NCBI RefSeq assembly: GCF_019429625.1
Contig: NZ_JAHXRW010000008.1
Location: forward strand, 119,177 to 183,176
Length of the DNA stretch: 64,000 nucleotides
Source of the DNA: Celeribacter sp. PS-C1
GTDB lineage: Bacteria; Pseudomonadota; Alphaproteobacteria; Rhodobacterales; Rhodobacteraceae
Direction: 5' to 3'
This document shows positions 45,659 to 55,972 of this stretch, piece by piece. Each line of letters begins with the position of its first letter. The stretch's first letter is position 1. Under the pieces are notes generated by a model that searched no databases, was not told the DNA's origin, and saw nothing but the letters and a program-made list of their open reading frames with translations. The position numbers were made by a program, and so were the translations under genes.

Positions 45659-45865
45659 ATGGCCAATGGCACCGTGAAATGGTTCAATTCCACCAAAGGT
45701 TACGGCTTCATTCAGCCGGAAGGCGGCAGCAAAGACGTGTTCGTGCACATCTCTGCCGTTGAGCGTTCTGGCCTCACCGGCCTGGCCGATGGCGCGAAGG
45801 TTACCTTCGACATCGAAGCCGGTCGTGACGGTCGCGAATCTGCGGTGAACCTCGTCGTCGCCTAA
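45659..45865 (+). CDS. cspA: Cold shock protein CspA-type
   Basis: 68 residues with AGGAG 8 bases upstream. MANGTVKWFNSTKGYGFIQP contains RNP1 (KGYGFI) and DVFVHISAVERSGL contains RNP2. Single CSD domain binding single-stranded RNA/DNA; melts mRNA secondary structure. Single-gene unit with a long leader and a strong terminator. Confidence 0.97.
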   Translation: MANGTVKWFNSTKGYGFIQPEGGSKDVFVHISAVERSGLTGLADGAKVTFDIEAGRDGRESAVNLVVA

Positions 45866-45890
45866 TCTCAGGCACGCGTAGGACATTTAG

Positions 45891-45920
45891 GGCCCGGGCG
45901 TTTCGCGTCCGGGCCTTTTT
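45891..45920 (+). terminator. Intrinsic terminator of cspA
   Basis: GGCCCGG (45891-45897) and CCGGGCC (45909-45915) followed by TTTTT. Confidence 0.9.
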
Positions 45921-45933
45921 CTGTTCCGCATTC

Positions 45934-46884
45934 TCAAACCAGCGCCATAAGATCACCATCACCCTCGCGCGCGACCTGCTGCGCCAACCCGCTGGCCACG
46001 ATCGCAAGCCCCTCGATCGGCGTGCCGCGATCCTCGCGCAGGATGCAGGGCGTCAGTTGCACGGTCCCAAACCCCGCCTCGGACAACAGCGCCCCGACAT
46101 AGCTCTGCGCATGGGCAAACCGCCGACTGTCACGCAGCTCCACGGGCCTATCGCCCAGCTCAACGGTAAAGGCCAAGACACCGCCCGCCGCCAGAGATCC
46201 GGCACACCAGCCAATGACGCGCTCCAGTGCACCAAGGTAGATGAACACATCCGCCGCGACGATCAGGTCAAACCGCTGCTCCGTCACCTCAAGCTGGGCG
46301 ATGTCGCGTTTGTCGAGCACATCGTAGATTCCCTTGCGATCCGCCTCGACCAGCATGCCGTCGGAAATGTCATAGCCGACAAGATGCGCCGACACGGGCC
46401 GCAACACGGCCCCCATCAGCCCGGTGCCGCAGCCGAGATCAAGCACCGCGCCGAACTGTGTCCGCCCGGCCAGATGCAAGGCCTCCATAATGATCTCAGG
46501 CCCGCGATAGCGGAGTTTCTCGACCAGAGAGGCCTCGAACCGCGGCGCATATTGGTCAAAAAGCAACTCGACAAAAGCGGACGGCATCGCCTCCGCGACA
46601 GGCACCTTACGCGCCAGATCACGCTTTAGCCCCGCACCCAAAGGATCGCTCGGGTCGGCCAGAACCGCCTTGTCCCACGCCTGACAGGCCGCCTCGACCT
46701 CGCCCACAAGCTCGAAAAATTCTCCAAGCCGAAACCACCCCGCCGCCCAAGACGGCGCCAATTCAAGCCCCCCCGACAGAGTTTCAATCGCCCCCGCCAG
46801 ATCGCCCAAATGCGCCAGCGTTTCGGCAAAGGACGCCCGACGGTCCGCCGTCAGATCGCCCGAGGAAAACAGGCTTCCCGCCAT
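45934..46884 (-). CDS. TPR-containing class I SAM-dependent methyltransferase
   Basis: 316 residues. N-terminal TPR-like repeats at about 18-90 (AETLAHLGDLAGAIETLSGGLELAPSWAAGW, FFELVGEVEAACQAWDKAVLADPSDPLGAGL), then a Rossmann methyltransferase: VLDLGCGTGLMGAVL motif I, VGYDISDGML, FDLIVAADVFIYLG and VLAFTVELGDRP. Predicted protein or small-molecule methyltransferase resembling CAMH-like proteins; substrate unknown. Confidence 0.88.
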   Translation of the reverse strand: MAGSLFSSGDLTADRRASFAETLAHLGDLAGAIETLSGGLELAPSWAAGWFRLGEFFELVGEVEAACQAWDKAVLADPSDPLGAGLKRDLARKVPVAEAMPSAFVELLFDQYAPRFEASLVEKLRYRGPEIIMEALHLAGRTQFGAVLDLGCGTGLMGAVLRPVSAHLVGYDISDGMLVEADRKGIYDVLDKRDIAQLEVTEQRFDLIVAADVFIYLGALERVIGWCAGSLAAGGVLAFTVELGDRPVELRDSRRFAHAQSYVGALLSEAGFGTVQLTPCILREDRGTPIEGLAIVASGLAQQVAREGDGDLMALV

Positions 46885-47027
46885 GATCCCAAACTTTCAA
46901 AAGGGCCCGCTCATTTGCCGGATCGACCCTGTCGACAGGCCACGCGGCGGGCAACACGCTGCATCCATCTGCATCACGCGCCCGATACGCCGCCGCTGCG
47001 GGTCTGTCAATTTTTCTGTGTGGAGCC

Positions 47028-47534
47028 TCAGCGCTTTTTGACGAATTCCGTCAGGATCACGATCCGCTGGCCTTCGACCCGGCCTTCGATATGGCCTGCA
47101 TTGTCGGGCACCAAGGAAATCCCACGCACCGCCGTTCCGCGTTTGGCGGTAAACCCGCCGCCCTTGACCGGAAGGTCCTTGATCAGAATGACCGTATCGC
47201 CAGACGACAACACCGCTCCGACGCTGTCGCGATGGATTACCTCGGGACCGGCGGCCTTGGCCCATTCTTCAACCTCAGGCTCCAAGTAGAGCATATCGAG
47301 CGCATCCGCCGCCCAGGCCTCATCCCGGAAGCGGTTGAGCAACCGCCAGGACACGACCTTGACCGCATCGCTTTCGGACCACATGGAGGTGGTGAGCGCC
47401 TGCCAATGCCCCTCGGGCACTGCGTCGCCTTTCAAGCCGTTCGCACAAGTCTCACAGAGATTGACCGCTTCAGTGCGCGGTTGCACCGCAACCGCTGTCA
47501 AAGGGCCCTCTGCGCCACAAATCTCGCATTGCAT
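47028..47534 (-). CDS. PhnA-domain zinc-ribbon protein
   Basis: 168 residues from the ATG at 47534 (MQCEICGAEGPL). N-terminal zinc ribbon CEICG...CETCANG, then the PhnA-like barrel at the C-terminal end (SSGDTVILIKDLPVKGGGFTAKRGTAVRGISLV). The name comes from the family YjdM/PhnA; no phosphonate genes are nearby and the function is unknown. The 140 bases before it in the other direction hold only an unremarkable gap. Confidence 0.88.
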   Translation of the reverse strand: MQCEICGAEGPLTAVAVQPRTEAVNLCETCANGLKGDAVPEGHWQALTTSMWSESDAVKVVSWRLLNRFRDEAWAADALDMLYLEPEVEEWAKAAGPEVIHRDSVGAVLSSGDTVILIKDLPVKGGGFTAKRGTAVRGISLVPDNAGHIEGRVEGQRIVILTEFVKKR

Positions 47535-47726
47535 GACCTCGGTCTCCCTCTTTTGCATCAATCTGAAAGCGATATGGACACAGGCTTTAAGGAGACACCC
47601 TCGCCGGAGCAAGCGGCAAACCGCCACACCATCTGAAAGCGTTCGGAAAAGTGGAGAAAAACCCCCTTTAAACTGAGGCCCGAACACCGCATAGTCGAAA
47701 AAAAGGTTTAATCGGGGGGCCATCTG

Positions 47727-49517
47727 ATGCGAGGGCCGGATGTTCAGCAGATGTTAAAATTGACCGCCGCGTTTCTGGTCTGCGCCACCGCTGCGCAAGC
47801 GTTCGAAGTGCAATTTGCATCCACAGCTGACGACGATCTCAAAAAGCGCCTGCGGGCCGCCTCCGCCGTGATAGAGGCAGCAGACACGGACATCACCGCC
47901 CCCGAAGAAATCATCGCCGCCGTGCAATCGGATTACCGCACTTTGATCGGCACCCTCTATCGCGAGGGCTACTACGGGCCAAAGATTTCGATCCGCGTGG
48001 ACGGGCGCGAAGGCGCCTCCATGTCGTTGATTTCACTTCCTTCTCAAGTCAACAGAGTGACCATCGAAGTGGATCCCGGCCCCCAGTTCGTCTTCGGTGA
48101 CACCACAGTCAACCCGCTTGCCAGAGACACGGAATTGCCAGAGGACTTTCGTCGCGGCGAGATTGCACATTCCTATCTTGTCGGTGATGCGACCGACGCC
48201 GCGATCCGAGGATGGCGCGAGGCCTCGCACGCCAAAGCCCAGCCCAAAGGCCAGACCGTGACCGCCGATCATCCGACCAAAACCTTGGATGTCGATGTCG
48301 AGATTGACCCTGGCCCCCCGGTCAAATTGGGCCGGTTGCGGTTTGCCGGAAATACCACTGTGCGCGAGGACCGTCTCTGGCGGATCGGTAATCTGGCGAC
48401 GGGCACCGCCTATCATCCCGAGAAACTGGATCTGGTGACCAAACGGTTCCAGAAAACCGGAACCTTCCGCTCGATCACCCTGCGCGAAGCTGAAGAGTTG
48501 AACGACGACGGCAGCCTCGACATCATCGCAACGCTGGTCGATGAAAAGCGTCGCCGCCTCGGGTTTGGTGCCGAGCTGTCCTCGCTTGAGGGCGGCACGC
48601 TCAGCGCCTATTGGATTCATCGCAACCTGACCAACAATGCCGACCGGCTCCGCTTTGACGGTGAGGTGTCCGGCATCGGCGGCAACACGGGGATCGATGT
48701 GACAGTCGCTGCCACCTATCGCCGACCGGCCACGGTAACGCGAAAAACGACATTGGTTCTTGGCGCAGCTCTGGAACATCTCGATGAACCGGATTTCCTC
48801 TCGGACAGCGGCGAATTCACGCTCGGGTTCGACGTGGAAACCTCTCCCAATTCGACCTTCTACGGCGGCATCGGTTACCGATATTCCGAAGTAGAGGACG
48901 ATCTCGGCTCGCGCAACTTCTCCTATCTGATCCTGCCCTTCGAGGGCTCCCGCGACACGCGTGACAATTCACTCAATCCAACCAAAGGCACCTATCTCGC
49001 CGCTGAAGTCATGCCCTTTGTCGCGCTGAACGACTCCGCCAGCGGCGTACGTCTGTTTGGCGATGGACGAGGCTACATGTCCTTTGGCGACGACGACCGC
49101 TTCACCCTTGCTGGCCGGTTGCAACTCGGATCGATCTATGGTGCCGAGTATACCGATGTGCCCCCCGACATGCTGTTCTTCTCCGGCGGTGGCGGCACTG
49201 TGCGGGGCCAGCCCTACCAATCGCTCAACATTGACATCGGCGGCGGCGACGAGATCGGCGGATCGAGTTTCCTCGGCCTCTCAGGCGAACTGCGCGCCAA
49301 AGTCCGAGGCAACATTTCCGCCGTCGGCTTTTATGATCTCGGCGGCATTGGCACCTCGGCTTTGCCCGGCGAGGACGCCGAATGGCACGCGGGCGCGGGG
49401 CTTGGCCTACGCTACAATACGGGCTTCGGTCCGATCCGTTTCGACGTCGCGACCCCCATCTCCGGCGATACCGGTGACGGCATCCAGATTTATATCGGGA
49501 TTGGGCAGGCCTTTTGA
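47727..49517 (+). CDS. tamA: Autotransporter/translocation assembly outer-membrane protein TamA
   Basis: 596 residues. Signal peptide in MLKLTAAFLVCATAAQAFE (an ATG at 47751 is an alternative start). POTRA domains occupy roughly 30-270 (KLGRLRFAGNTTVREDRLWRI is a POTRA core), then a C-terminal BamA-type barrel with GGTVRGQPYQSL (the VRGF/Y-type motif) and closing GIGQAF, ending in an aromatic residue as outer-membrane proteins do. Forms the TAM complex with TamB; the genes overlap at TGATG. Confidence 0.93.
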   Translation: MRGPDVQQMLKLTAAFLVCATAAQAFEVQFASTADDDLKKRLRAASAVIEAADTDITAPEEIIAAVQSDYRTLIGTLYREGYYGPKISIRVDGREGASMSLISLPSQVNRVTIEVDPGPQFVFGDTTVNPLARDTELPEDFRRGEIAHSYLVGDATDAAIRGWREASHAKAQPKGQTVTADHPTKTLDVDVEIDPGPPVKLGRLRFAGNTTVREDRLWRIGNLATGTAYHPEKLDLVTKRFQKTGTFRSITLREAEELNDDGSLDIIATLVDEKRRRLGFGAELSSLEGGTLSAYWIHRNLTNNADRLRFDGEVSGIGGNTGIDVTVAATYRRPATVTRKTTLVLGAALEHLDEPDFLSDSGEFTLGFDVETSPNSTFYGGIGYRYSEVEDDLGSRNFSYLILPFEGSRDTRDNSLNPTKGTYLAAEVMPFVALNDSASGVRLFGDGRGYMSFGDDDRFTLAGRLQLGSIYGAEYTDVPPDMLFFSGGGGTVRGQPYQSLNIDIGGGDEIGGSSFLGLSGELRAKVRGNISAVGFYDLGGIGTSALPGEDAEWHAGAGLGLRYNTGFGPIRFDVATPISGDTGDGIQIYIGIGQAF

Positions 49518-52500
49518 TGAAACGTATTCTCCTTGCTTCCACACTGCTTGTACCTGCTGCGCTGATTGCACAGGACAATTCCTCCTCGGAGACGGCCCGC
49601 GATCGATCCATGATCGTCGGCTTTCTCGAGGACAATCTTTCCGGTGCCGGACGTGACATTCGCATCGAAGGGTTCCGCGGGCTCCTGTCCTCGACCGCAA
49701 CGATGGACGAACTGACCATTGCCGATGAAAACGGCACCTGGTTCACGCTCCGCAATGCCGAGTTGGATTGGAGCCGCACGGCGCTTTTGGCCGGACGTGT
49801 CGAAGTCACGCGCATTGCCGCCGAAGAAATCGTCTTCGAACGCCTGCCGGAGACCAGCACCGAGGGCGTCGATTTGCCCGACCCGGAGGCCAAGCCCTTT
49901 TCCCTGCCCGACCTTCCTGTCTCCATCGACATCGGTGCCATCGAGGCAGAGCGTGTTCACCTCGGCGCAACGGTTTTGAAGATCGGCGAGGCGGTCGAAT
50001 TGTCCCTGAATGGCTCGGCGAAGCTGGACGATGGCTCGGGCGAAGCCGTGCTTGAGATCGAGCGACTGGACGCCGCCGACGAGCAGTTCTCTGTCTCGGT
50101 CTCTTACGACAACGCCACCGAGGTGCTCGACCTCGACCTCTCCCTCACCGAGGATGCGGGCGGCATTGTCTCGACGCTCGCAAATCTGCCCGGCTCCCCA
50201 CCGCTTTCCCTGACCGCCAAAGGTGCGGGTCCTCTCGATGAATTCGCAGCCGACATTGCATTGGCCACCCGCGGCGAAGACCGGCTGACCGGTCGCGTCG
50301 CCTTGAACGCGGAGGTCGACCCCGAGGCCCCAGACGCCGCAGCGCCCCGCCGTTTCTCCGCCGATCTATCCGGCGATCTGACCCCGCTCTTTAGCGCGGA
50401 CTACGCGCAATTCTTCGGTCCTTCCTCGACGCTGAATGCAGAAGGTGTGTCCTATCCCGACGGCGGGTTCGACCTTGAACGCTTCGCGCTTTCGACCCGC
50501 ACACTATCCCTGATCGGAACCACGACCATCGGCACCGACGGTTGGCCAAGCGCATTTTCGGTCTCCGGCACGCTGGAGAGCCCGGATGAGCGCCCCGTAC
50601 TTTTGCCCTTCGGCAGCGCGCGTTCCATGGTGCAAAAAGCCGAAATTCTCGCCAAATACGATGCGACGCGTGGGCAAGGCTGGTCCGCCAATATTGACGT
50701 TCAAGACTATACCCAAGACGGGCTCGACATTGGCTCCGCCCGTCTCGGCGCGCAGGGAACGATCACGCGTCAGAGCAGCGAAAGCACGACTGCCCTCGGC
50801 GCAGTCAAAGCCCGCTTTGGCTTGACGGTGCAAGACTTTGCCTCCGAAGACCCCGCTCTGCAAGAGGCCGTCGGCGATGCGCCCGCGCTCTCCGGCCAGG
50901 TGTTCTGGCGCGAGGGAGAACCCTTTGTTATTCAAAGCCTTGAGGCCCGAACTGACGCCACACGCGCCACCGCCTCAGGCAGTATCGACGGGCTGGACGC
51001 CGGTTTTGAATTCACCGGACGCATGTCGCTCGACACCCCACGGCTTGCGCGTTTCGCGGCGCTCTCCGGTCTTGATCTGGCCGGGGCCGTCAGCGTCAAG
51101 GCACAGGGCAGCGTCTCTCCGTTGCATGGCACTTTCGACCTTGAGGCCGACGCCAACGGCACCGGGCTGAGCACTGGCATTGACCAGGTCGACACGTTGA
51201 TCGGCGGCACCAGTGACATTCACCTCTCGGCGGTGCGCGACCAAACCGGCATGACCCTGCGCGAAGGCAAGGTCACGACACAGGCGGTGACGGCCGAGGC
51301 ACAGGGCGCACTCACCTCCGACAGCGGCACACTGAGTCTGACAACTCAACTGGACAACGTCGCCCGTCTGGGCGTGGCCCTCAATGGCCCGGCGACGCTC
51401 GATGCAGAGATGTCCTATCTGGGCGCGGACAGCCCCTGGACCACACGCGCGGATCTGACAGGACCCGGTGGCTCGACGGCCACCCTGTCGGGCACCCTGA
51501 CGCAGGATTTCTCCAGCGCCGATCTCGACCTTTCTGGCACCGCACCTCTTGGCCTATCCAATCGCTTTACCACCGCCGTCCTCACGCAAGGTACGGCGCA
51601 GTTCGATCTGGGCGTGAATGGCCCTCTGGCGCTGTCCTCCGTGGCAGGTCAGGTCCAGGTGTCCCCTGGCGCGCGCGTCGTCGTATCCGCTGCGGATTTG
51701 GCACTGACCGTCAACCGCGGTGTGGTCTCACTCAATGGCGAACAGGCGCAAATCGATGTCGAGGCCGCCGCCGACACGGGCGGGTCAATCTCCACCTCCG
51801 GTCAACTGACCTTGAGCGGCAGCATCCCTGCCGAGCTCTCGATCAACCTGAACGCCCTCGGCCTGACTGATCCACAGCTCTACAGCACCTCCATCAGTGG
51901 CGCGGTGACGGTCGCTGGCCCGTTGACAGGAAATGCCAACATTGCCGGCGAGTTGACCCTTGGTGAAACCAATGTCACTGTCTCGCCCGCAGCGCTTGGC
52001 AGCGGCGGCGACATTCCCGACATCACCCATCGCGGAGCCTCTTCGGCGGTCACGCAGACCCGATCTCGCGCCGGATTGATCCAAAGCGCAAATGGCGGCG
52101 GCTCCTCCGTGGCCTACGGGCTGGATGTCGTTCTCTCCGCCCCAAACCAGATTTTCGTACGCGGACGTGGTCTTGATGCCGAACTGGGCGGGCGCCTGCG
52201 GATACGCGGCACAACCGCCGATGTGGTCCCTGTCGGACAATTCTCGCTGATCCGTGGACGGCTGTCACTTTTGGGCAAACGCATCACCATGGCGGAAGGC
52301 GCAATCACGCTTCAGGGCGAATTGGACCCGATCCTGCGACTGGTGGCCGAAACCGAAACGGATACGATGACCGTTCAGCTGATCACCGAAGGCCCGCTGA
52401 GCTCACCCGAGCTGACCCTGAGTTCTTCACCGGCGCTGCCCGATGACGAAATCCTCGCCCAGCTTTTGTTCGGCAAGGATCTGAGCAAAATGTCCGCGCT

Positions 52501-52804
52501 GCAAGCCGCTCAGATGGCGGATGCCGTGGCCACGCTCACCGGCGGCGGCAGTGGTCTTGTCGGCTCGATCCGGGACAGTTTCGGTCTGGACGATCTTGAC
52601 CTTCAGACCTCTGAGGATGGTGCAAGCGCACTCACGCTTGGGAAATACATCTCGGATTCGCTCTATACCGACGTCACCATCGACAACGAGGGCAAATCGG
52701 TGATCGACCTGAACTACGATGCCACGCGCAACGTGACGATCAAAGGCTCTGTGTCCTCCGAGGGTGACACCGGCGTCGGCGTGTTTTTCGAACGCGATTA
52801 TTGA
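49517..52804 (+). CDS. tamB: Inner-membrane translocation and assembly module protein TamB
   Basis: 1095 residues from the ATG at 49517. A leader MKRILLASTLLVPAALIAQ, then long beta-rich AsmA/TamB repeats and the C-terminal DUF490 region (QFSLIRGRLSLLGKRITMAEG, PILRLVAETETDTMTVQLI, GPLSSPELTLSSSPALPDDEILAQLLFG, KSVIDLNYDATRNVTIKGSV). TamB spans the periplasm to TamA, assembling outer-membrane proteins and probably moving lipids. It overlaps tamA. Confidence 0.95.
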   Translation: MKRILLASTLLVPAALIAQDNSSSETARDRSMIVGFLEDNLSGAGRDIRIEGFRGLLSSTATMDELTIADENGTWFTLRNAELDWSRTALLAGRVEVTRIAAEEIVFERLPETSTEGVDLPDPEAKPFSLPDLPVSIDIGAIEAERVHLGATVLKIGEAVELSLNGSAKLDDGSGEAVLEIERLDAADEQFSVSVSYDNATEVLDLDLSLTEDAGGIVSTLANLPGSPPLSLTAKGAGPLDEFAADIALATRGEDRLTGRVALNAEVDPEAPDAAAPRRFSADLSGDLTPLFSADYAQFFGPSSTLNAEGVSYPDGGFDLERFALSTRTLSLIGTTTIGTDGWPSAFSVSGTLESPDERPVLLPFGSARSMVQKAEILAKYDATRGQGWSANIDVQDYTQDGLDIGSARLGAQGTITRQSSESTTALGAVKARFGLTVQDFASEDPALQEAVGDAPALSGQVFWREGEPFVIQSLEARTDATRATASGSIDGLDAGFEFTGRMSLDTPRLARFAALSGLDLAGAVSVKAQGSVSPLHGTFDLEADANGTGLSTGIDQVDTLIGGTSDIHLSAVRDQTGMTLREGKVTTQAVTAEAQGALTSDSGTLSLTTQLDNVARLGVALNGPATLDAEMSYLGADSPWTTRADLTGPGGSTATLSGTLTQDFSSADLDLSGTAPLGLSNRFTTAVLTQGTAQFDLGVNGPLALSSVAGQVQVSPGARVVVSAADLALTVNRGVVSLNGEQAQIDVEAAADTGGSISTSGQLTLSGSIPAELSINLNALGLTDPQLYSTSISGAVTVAGPLTGNANIAGELTLGETNVTVSPAALGSGGDIPDITHRGASSAVTQTRSRAGLIQSANGGGSSVAYGLDVVLSAPNQIFVRGRGLDAELGGRLRIRGTTADVVPVGQFSLIRGRLSLLGKRITMAEGAITLQGELDPILRLVAETETDTMTVQLITEGPLSSPELTLSSSPALPDDEILAQLLFGKDLSKMSALQAAQMADAVATLTGGGSGLVGSIRDSFGLDDLDLQTSEDGASALTLGKYISDSLYTDVTIDNEGKSVIDLNYDATRNVTIKGSVSSEGDTGVGVFFERDY

Positions 52805-52889
52805 GACAAAGGCAACGGACAGCGCGACTTGATCCGTTTCAAGGTGGCAGATCGGGAATGGTGTAAACTGTCTCCGAGAGGAGGAGGCC

Positions 52890-53597
52890 ATGCCCGAGAC
52901 CGTGTTTCATACCGAGAAGCTGGTGAAGACCTATCGCACCGGCGGAGCAGAGGTGCATGCGCTCTCTGGCGTCAATCTTGATCTGTTCGCCTCCGAACTG
53001 ACGGTTTTGCTCGGGCCATCGGGGTCTGGCAAATCCACGCTTTTGAACATCTTAGGCGGTTTGGATCACGCCACCTCTGGCAAGGTGATGTTCCGCGACC
53101 TTGATCTGACGGTGCAATCCGACCGGGCGCTGACGCGGTTTCGCCGCGATCACGTCGGCTTTGTGTTCCAGTTCTACAACCTCGTGCCTTCCCTTACCGC
53201 GCGCGAAAACGTCCAGATGGTAACCGACATCGCCCCCAATCCGATGAAGGCCGAAGAGGCCTTGGAACGTGTCGGCATGAGCGATCGGATCGACCATTTC
53301 CCGGCCGAACTTTCCGGCGGCCAGCAACAGCGTGTCGCCATCGCGCGTGCGATCGCCAAACGGCCCGAGGTGCTGTTGTGCGACGAACCCACCGGCGCCT
53401 TGGACAGCAGCACGGGCGTTCAGGTCTTGGAAGCGATCCGCGAGGTCAACGAAGATTTGGGCACCACCGCCATCGTCATCACGCACAACGCCGCCATTCA
53501 GGCCATGGCGCATCGCGTGGTGCGGTTTCAGGATGGCAATATCGCCTCTGTCTCCACCAATGAGACGCGCGTTGCGCCCTCCGAGATCGTGTGGTGA
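52890..53597 (+). CDS. ABC transporter ATP-binding protein (MacB/LolD type)
   Basis: 235 residues with GAGGAGG upstream. Walker [10 protein letters not shown] (about residues 44-52), Q-loop FQFYNLVP, signature [15 protein letters not shown], Walker [18 protein letters not shown]-loop THNA. Typical of FtsX-type exporters. First gene of an ATPase-permease-adaptor operon; overlaps the permease gene by 4 bases (GTGA). Confidence 0.95.
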   Translation: MPETVFHTEKLVKTYRTGGAEVHALSGVNLDLFASELTVLLGPSGSGKSTLLNILGGLDHATSGKVMFRDLDLTVQSDRALTRFRRDHVGFVFQFYNLVPSLTARENVQMVTDIAPNPMKAEEALERVGMSDRIDHFPAELSGGQQQRVAIARAIAKRPEVLLCDEPTGALDSSTGVQVLEAIREVNEDLGTTAIVITHNAAIQAMAHRVVRFQDGNIASVSTNETRVAPSEIVW

Positions 53598-55969
53598 CCC
53601 AGATGCATGCGCTCGACAAAAAACTCCTGCGCGATTTCAGACGGCTTTGGGGCCAGTCGCTTGCCATCGCTTTGGTGTTGGCCTGCGGCGTGATGATCCT
53701 CCTGACCGCTTTCGGCATGTACAGGGCGCTGGATGACACTTTGGCGGCCTTTTACGAACGCAATGAATTTGCCGATGTCTGGGCGATGACCGAAAAGGCG
53801 CCACGCCCGCTCTTGACCGAAATCTCCGCCCTTCCCGGCGTGCAAACCGCCGAGGCGCGGGTGCAGGAATATCTCATGCTCGATCTGCCGGGGCGGGTGA
53901 AATCCGCGACCGGTTTGGCGCTCTCTTTGCCCGACACGGGCGCTCTTCCGACACTTAATGTGCCGCTCCTGCGCGCGGGCCGCTTGCCCGATCCGCAGGC
54001 CACTGATGAGGTCATGGTCAACGAACCCTTCGCTGAGGCCAACGGCTTTGAGATCGGCGACACCTTCGAGGCGCTGCTCTCCGGCCAGAAACGCCGCCTG
54101 ACCATCACCGGCACCGCACTGTCGCCCGAATTCGTCTATGCCATCGGCCCCGGCACACTCATGCCCGATGACGAGAGTTTCGGCATCCTTTGGGTGCCGC
54201 AGGCCATGCTGGCCTCTGCCTTTGACATGTCCGGTGCCTTCAACTCCTTGACGCTCAGCCTGTCGCGCGACGCACAAGAAGATCAGGTGATCGAAGCGCT
54301 GGACACATTGTTGGAACCCAACGGCGGCACCGGCGCGCATGGCCGCGATGAACAGGCCTCCAACGCCTTCGTCACCACCGAGATCAAACAGCTCAAGAAC
54401 ATGGCAACCATCCTGCCGCCGGTGTTTTTCGGCATCTCCGCCTTTCTCGTGAATATGGTGATCGGCCGGATCATCGCGCTTGAGCGCGGCGAGATAGGAT
54501 TGCTCAAGGCACTTGGTTATACCGACGTGCACATCGCCGCGCATTACGTGCTTCTGGCCGGTCTGACCGCCGTGTTGGGCGTGATCATCGGCTGGATCAC
54601 CGGTGGCCTATCTGCGCGTTGGATGGCGGGAGAATATGCGCAATATTTCAAATTCCCCTATCTGATTTTCAACGTCTCCTATGACGCCTATGCGATCTCC
54701 GGCTTCCTCGCACTTTTGACCGCCGCCGTTGGCGCGCTGCGCTCCGCCATGGGCGCGGCCCGCCTACCGCCCGCCGTTGCGATGTCGCCCCCCGCGCCGC
54801 CGCGGTTCAAACGCAGCCTCTTCGACCGGGCATTGGCCGCGCTTCGCCTCAGCCAGCCCTCAATGATGATCTGGCGATCTCTGTTTCGCTGGCCTCTGCG
54901 CGCGGCCTTTTCTGCTATTGGCCTGTCGCTGGCGGTTGCGATCATGATCTCCGTGGGCTTTTTTTCCTATTCGATCAACAGCGTTGCCGACATCGCCTTT
55001 AATCAGTCGAACCGCGAGGACATCGTGTTGCTCTTCACGAAAGAACGTAGTCTCTCGGCGCTCGAGGACGTGCGCAACCTGCCCGGCGTGATGGAGGTCG
55101 AGGGCGAACTGTTCACACCCGTGACACTGCGCAACGGGCACTTGGAGAAACAGCTTTCGATCACAACGCGCGGCGCGGGCGCCTCTTTGGCGCGCTCCAT
55201 CGACGAGGCGGGCCGCGTGGTTGAGGTCGAAGGCCCCGGCCTCTTGATCACCACCCGCGTGGCCGAAGTCCTACGCCTCGCCCCCGGCGACCCGGTCGAG
55301 GTCGAGTTCCTGAGTGGACGGCGCGAGACGTTCACCTTGACAGTGGCAGGAGTTACCGAACAATTCTTTGGCCTCGGCGCTTTCATGACTCGCGAGGCCA
55401 TGTCGCGCCTGACCCGCAGCGTGCCGCAAATCTCCGTCGCAAATGTCACGCTTGATCCCAGACAAGACAACGCTTTCAACCGCGCCATCAAAGACACGCC
55501 GCTGATCTCTGGCGCCGTGCGCGTCACCGATATGAAGGCCTCATTCGACGCCACGGTGGAGGAAAACATCTCCATCATGAATGGGCTGTTCAGCGTGGTC
55601 GCCATCCTGATCACCGTCGGCCTCACTTACAACAGCGCCCGCATTCAGCTTTCCGAGCGCGCTCGCGAATTGGCCTCCCTGCGCATTCTCGGCTTCTCGA
55701 ATTGGGAAGTCTCCTACATCCTGATCGGGGAAATCATGCTGATCGCTGCGCTGGCACAGCCTTTGGGCTGGCTCATTGGCTACGGCCTTGGGCACCTTAT
55801 GGCTGCCAGTTTTACCTCCGATCTCTATACGATTCCCATGGTCCTTCCGCCCGCCGCCTATGCCACGGCCTCTGTCGTCGTGCTGGGCACCGCGCTGGCC
55901 TCCGTGCTTTTGGTGCGACAGCGGATTGACCGGCTTGACCTTGTTTCCGTGATGAAAACCCGGGAGTGA
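53594..55969 (+). CDS. FtsX-type ABC transporter permease (double domain)
   Basis: 791 residues from the GTG at 53594; an ATG at 53603 would be an alternative. Two FtsX/MacB-type halves, each with a large extracytoplasmic loop and grouped membrane helices ([58 protein letters not shown], and the C-terminal four). No C-terminal ATPase. Export of lipid-like or small compounds with the adaptor encoded next. Confidence 0.9.
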   Translation: MTQMHALDKKLLRDFRRLWGQSLAIALVLACGVMILLTAFGMYRALDDTLAAFYERNEFADVWAMTEKAPRPLLTEISALPGVQTAEARVQEYLMLDLPGRVKSATGLALSLPDTGALPTLNVPLLRAGRLPDPQATDEVMVNEPFAEANGFEIGDTFEALLSGQKRRLTITGTALSPEFVYAIGPGTLMPDDESFGILWVPQAMLASAFDMSGAFNSLTLSLSRDAQEDQVIEALDTLLEPNGGTGAHGRDEQASNAFVTTEIKQLKNMATILPPVFFGISAFLVNMVIGRIIALERGEIGLLKALGYTDVHIAAHYVLLAGLTAVLGVIIGWITGGLSARWMAGEYAQYFKFPYLIFNVSYDAYAISGFLALLTAAVGALRSAMGAARLPPAVAMSPPAPPRFKRSLFDRALAALRLSQPSMMIWRSLFRWPLRAAFSAIGLSLAVAIMISVGFFSYSINSVADIAFNQSNREDIVLLFTKERSLSALEDVRNLPGVMEVEGELFTPVTLRNGHLEKQLSITTRGAGASLARSIDEAGRVVEVEGPGLLITTRVAEVLRLAPGDPVEVEFLSGRRETFTLTVAGVTEQFFGLGAFMTREAMSRLTRSVPQISVANVTLDPRQDNAFNRAIKDTPLISGAVRVTDMKASFDATVEENISIMNGLFSVVAILITVGLTYNSARIQLSERARELASLRILGFSNWEVSYILIGEIMLIAALAQPLGWLIGYGLGHLMAASFTSDLYTIPMVLPPAAYATASVVVLGTALASVLLVRQRIDRLDLVSVMKTRE

Positions 55970-55972
55970 CCC

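Noticed and set aside
45028..45762. 244-codon frame running into cspA
   Set aside because: Overlaps cspA in another frame and has no start signal.
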